Shown here piece after piece: positions 14,557 through 15,259 of a stretch of 15,259 nucleotides of DNA. The stretch is taken from NCBI GenBank assembly GCA_015233295.1, contig JADFYC010000023.1:3817-19075 (forward strand), read 5' to 3'. The stretch is from Deltaproteobacteria bacterium. Its GTDB lineage: Bacteria > Desulfobacterota > JADFXK01. A model generated the notes under the pieces. It worked only from the letters and a program-made list of their open reading frames with translations. It was not told where the DNA came from and did no database searches. The position numbers and the translations under genes were made by a program. Within the stretch, counting starts at the first letter, position 1, and every line of letters starts with the position of its first letter.

Positions 14557-14645
14557 GACCGTGAAGAAATACCCCCTCTCGCATCTCTGGGCTGTTCGTT
14601 CGATCACGGGATGTATCAATCCGGACCTGACCGCGAAAAATACCC
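14557..14645. repeat. Degenerate direct repeat in the fliG-rlmL gap
   Basis: GACCGTGAAGAAATACCC (14557-14574) recurs as GACCGCGAAAAATACCC (14629-14645), differing by two substitutions and one base of length. A perfect palindrome TTCTTAATAAGAA lies just beside it (14541-14553). The repeat may be chance or a binding site; no clear terminator is seen after fliG. Confidence 0.35.
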
Positions 14646-14649
14646 ACCG

Positions 14650-15259
14650 TTAGACAAAGGCTTCTTCGCCGCCGCGGCCGGCCAGAGCGATCTTGCCTTC
14701 TTCGGACAACCGGGATGCAATCCGGACGATACCCTGCTGGGCTTTTTCCACATCGGAGAGGCGCACCGGACCCATGGCATCGATGTCTTCTTTAAGCATT
14801 TCGGCGGCTCTCTCGGAAAGATTCTTAAAAATCTTGTTCTTGACCTCATCGCCTGCGGACCGGAGGGCCACGGCCAACTCTTTGTTGGAGACTTCACGGA
14901 GAATCATTTGAATCCCGCGGTCATCAATGGCGGACAAATCTTCAAAGGTAAACATGAGGTCACGAACTTGCTCGGCCAATTCGGGAGAAGTTTCTTCAAT
15001 CATTGACAATACGCTGGTCTCGGTAGCCTTGTCGACCCGGTTGAGGATTTCGGCCACGGGTTGAACACCGCCCACTTTCCTGCCGACTGATCCTAAGGTA
15101 GCGATTTCGTCTTTCAGGGCTTCGGCTATTTCATAGATAATGCCGGGGGGGATGCGATCCAGATTGGCGATCCGGGTGATAACGTCGACCTGGAGATTTT
15201 TGGGCAAGTTCTGCAGCACCCCGGCGGCTTGATCGGGATCTATGTGAGCCAGGATCAGG
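14650..15259 (-). CDS. fliG: Flagellar motor switch protein FliG, C-terminal two thirds (5' end outside window)
   Basis: FliG is the C-ring protein that meets the stator and generates torque. The frame stays open to the right edge (codons from 15258 read LILAHIDPDQAAGVLQNLPK), so the GTG at 15219 is internal and the gene is truncated by the window. The visible part spans the end of the middle domain (RIANLDRIPPGIIYEIAEAL), the linker helix, and the complete C-terminal torque domain: MFTFEDLSAIDDRGIQMILR with the charged residues that interact with MotA, then LAVALRSAGDEVKNKIFKNL, the helix SERAAEMLKEDIDAMGPVR, and the end IALAGRGGEEAFV. All of these match family expectation. FliF would be expected upstream, outside the window. 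In most flagellar operons fliH follows; here rlmL follows after 193 bases, so fliG appears to end its transcription unit. Confidence 0.95.
   Translation of the reverse strand, partial: LILAHIDPDQAAGVLQNLPKNLQVDVITRIANLDRIPPGIIYEIAEALKDEIATLGSVGRKVGGVQPVAEILNRVDKATETSVLSMIEETSPELAEQVRDLMFTFEDLSAIDDRGIQMILREVSNKELAVALRSAGDEVKNKIFKNLSERAAEMLKEDIDAMGPVRLSDVEKAQQGIVRIASRLSEEGKIALAGRGGEEAFV

Noticed and set aside
1..15259. CRISPR array, tRNA, rRNA, insertion sequence or prophage genes
   Set aside because: No regularly spaced repeats, cloverleaf-like sequences, rRNA signatures, transposase or integrase frames were seen.

Overview
The window looks like a chromosomal segment of a motile, Gram-negative, two-membrane bacterium, most likely one of the former Deltaproteobacteria (Desulfobacterota). 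This is inferred from the gene order DUF4416 - yicC - remA (DUF370) - gmk - rlmB, from a flagellar rotor gene, from a Wsp-type chemosensory cluster and from a good sigma-54 promoter; no rRNA or marker tree is available. Most genes have moderately high GC. The stretch around 12.54-13.22 kb is visibly more AT-rich.

Region 1 (1-5470, plus strand) is the end of a chemosensory operon of the Wsp (surface sensing, c-di-GMP) type. It holds a methyl-accepting receptor cut by the window edge, a hybrid CheA with CheW-like and receiver domains, a CheB methylesterase, and a receiver-GGDEF diguanylate cyclase closely resembling WspR. In the known scheme the receptor controls the kinase, the kinase phosphorylates CheB (adaptation) and the WspR-like protein (output), and phosphorylated WspR makes c-di-GMP. 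No free-standing CheW or CheR is seen, so these must lie upstream or elsewhere.

Region 2 (5471-6873) holds a convergent gene for an unusual protein: a cyclic-nucleotide-binding domain, a CRP-like winged helix, a second helix-turn-helix-like segment, and a C-terminal domain that aligns without gaps to the C-terminal domain of the FliG encoded at the right edge. This is the most novel object in the window.

Region 3 (6874-8299) is a 415-bp divergent intergenic region with a near-consensus sigma-54 promoter and an inverted repeat, followed by a soluble sensor histidine kinase with no partner regulator next to it.

Region 4 (8314-12255, minus strand) is a housekeeping run transcribed leftwards: alkD-like DNA glycosylase, DUF4416, yicC endoribonuclease, remA, guanylate kinase and rlmB rRNA methyltransferase. 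Three of the junctions are 4-bp ATGA overlaps, so translation is probably coupled.

Region 5 (12256-13215) is a small accessory island: an intergenic stretch, then a RelE/ParE-type toxin whose upstream antitoxin reading frame is broken by a frameshift and an in-frame stop. Region 6 (13242-15259, minus strand) carries an RlmL-type rRNA methyltransferase and, beyond a 193-bp gap, the 3' part of fliG, which runs off the right edge.
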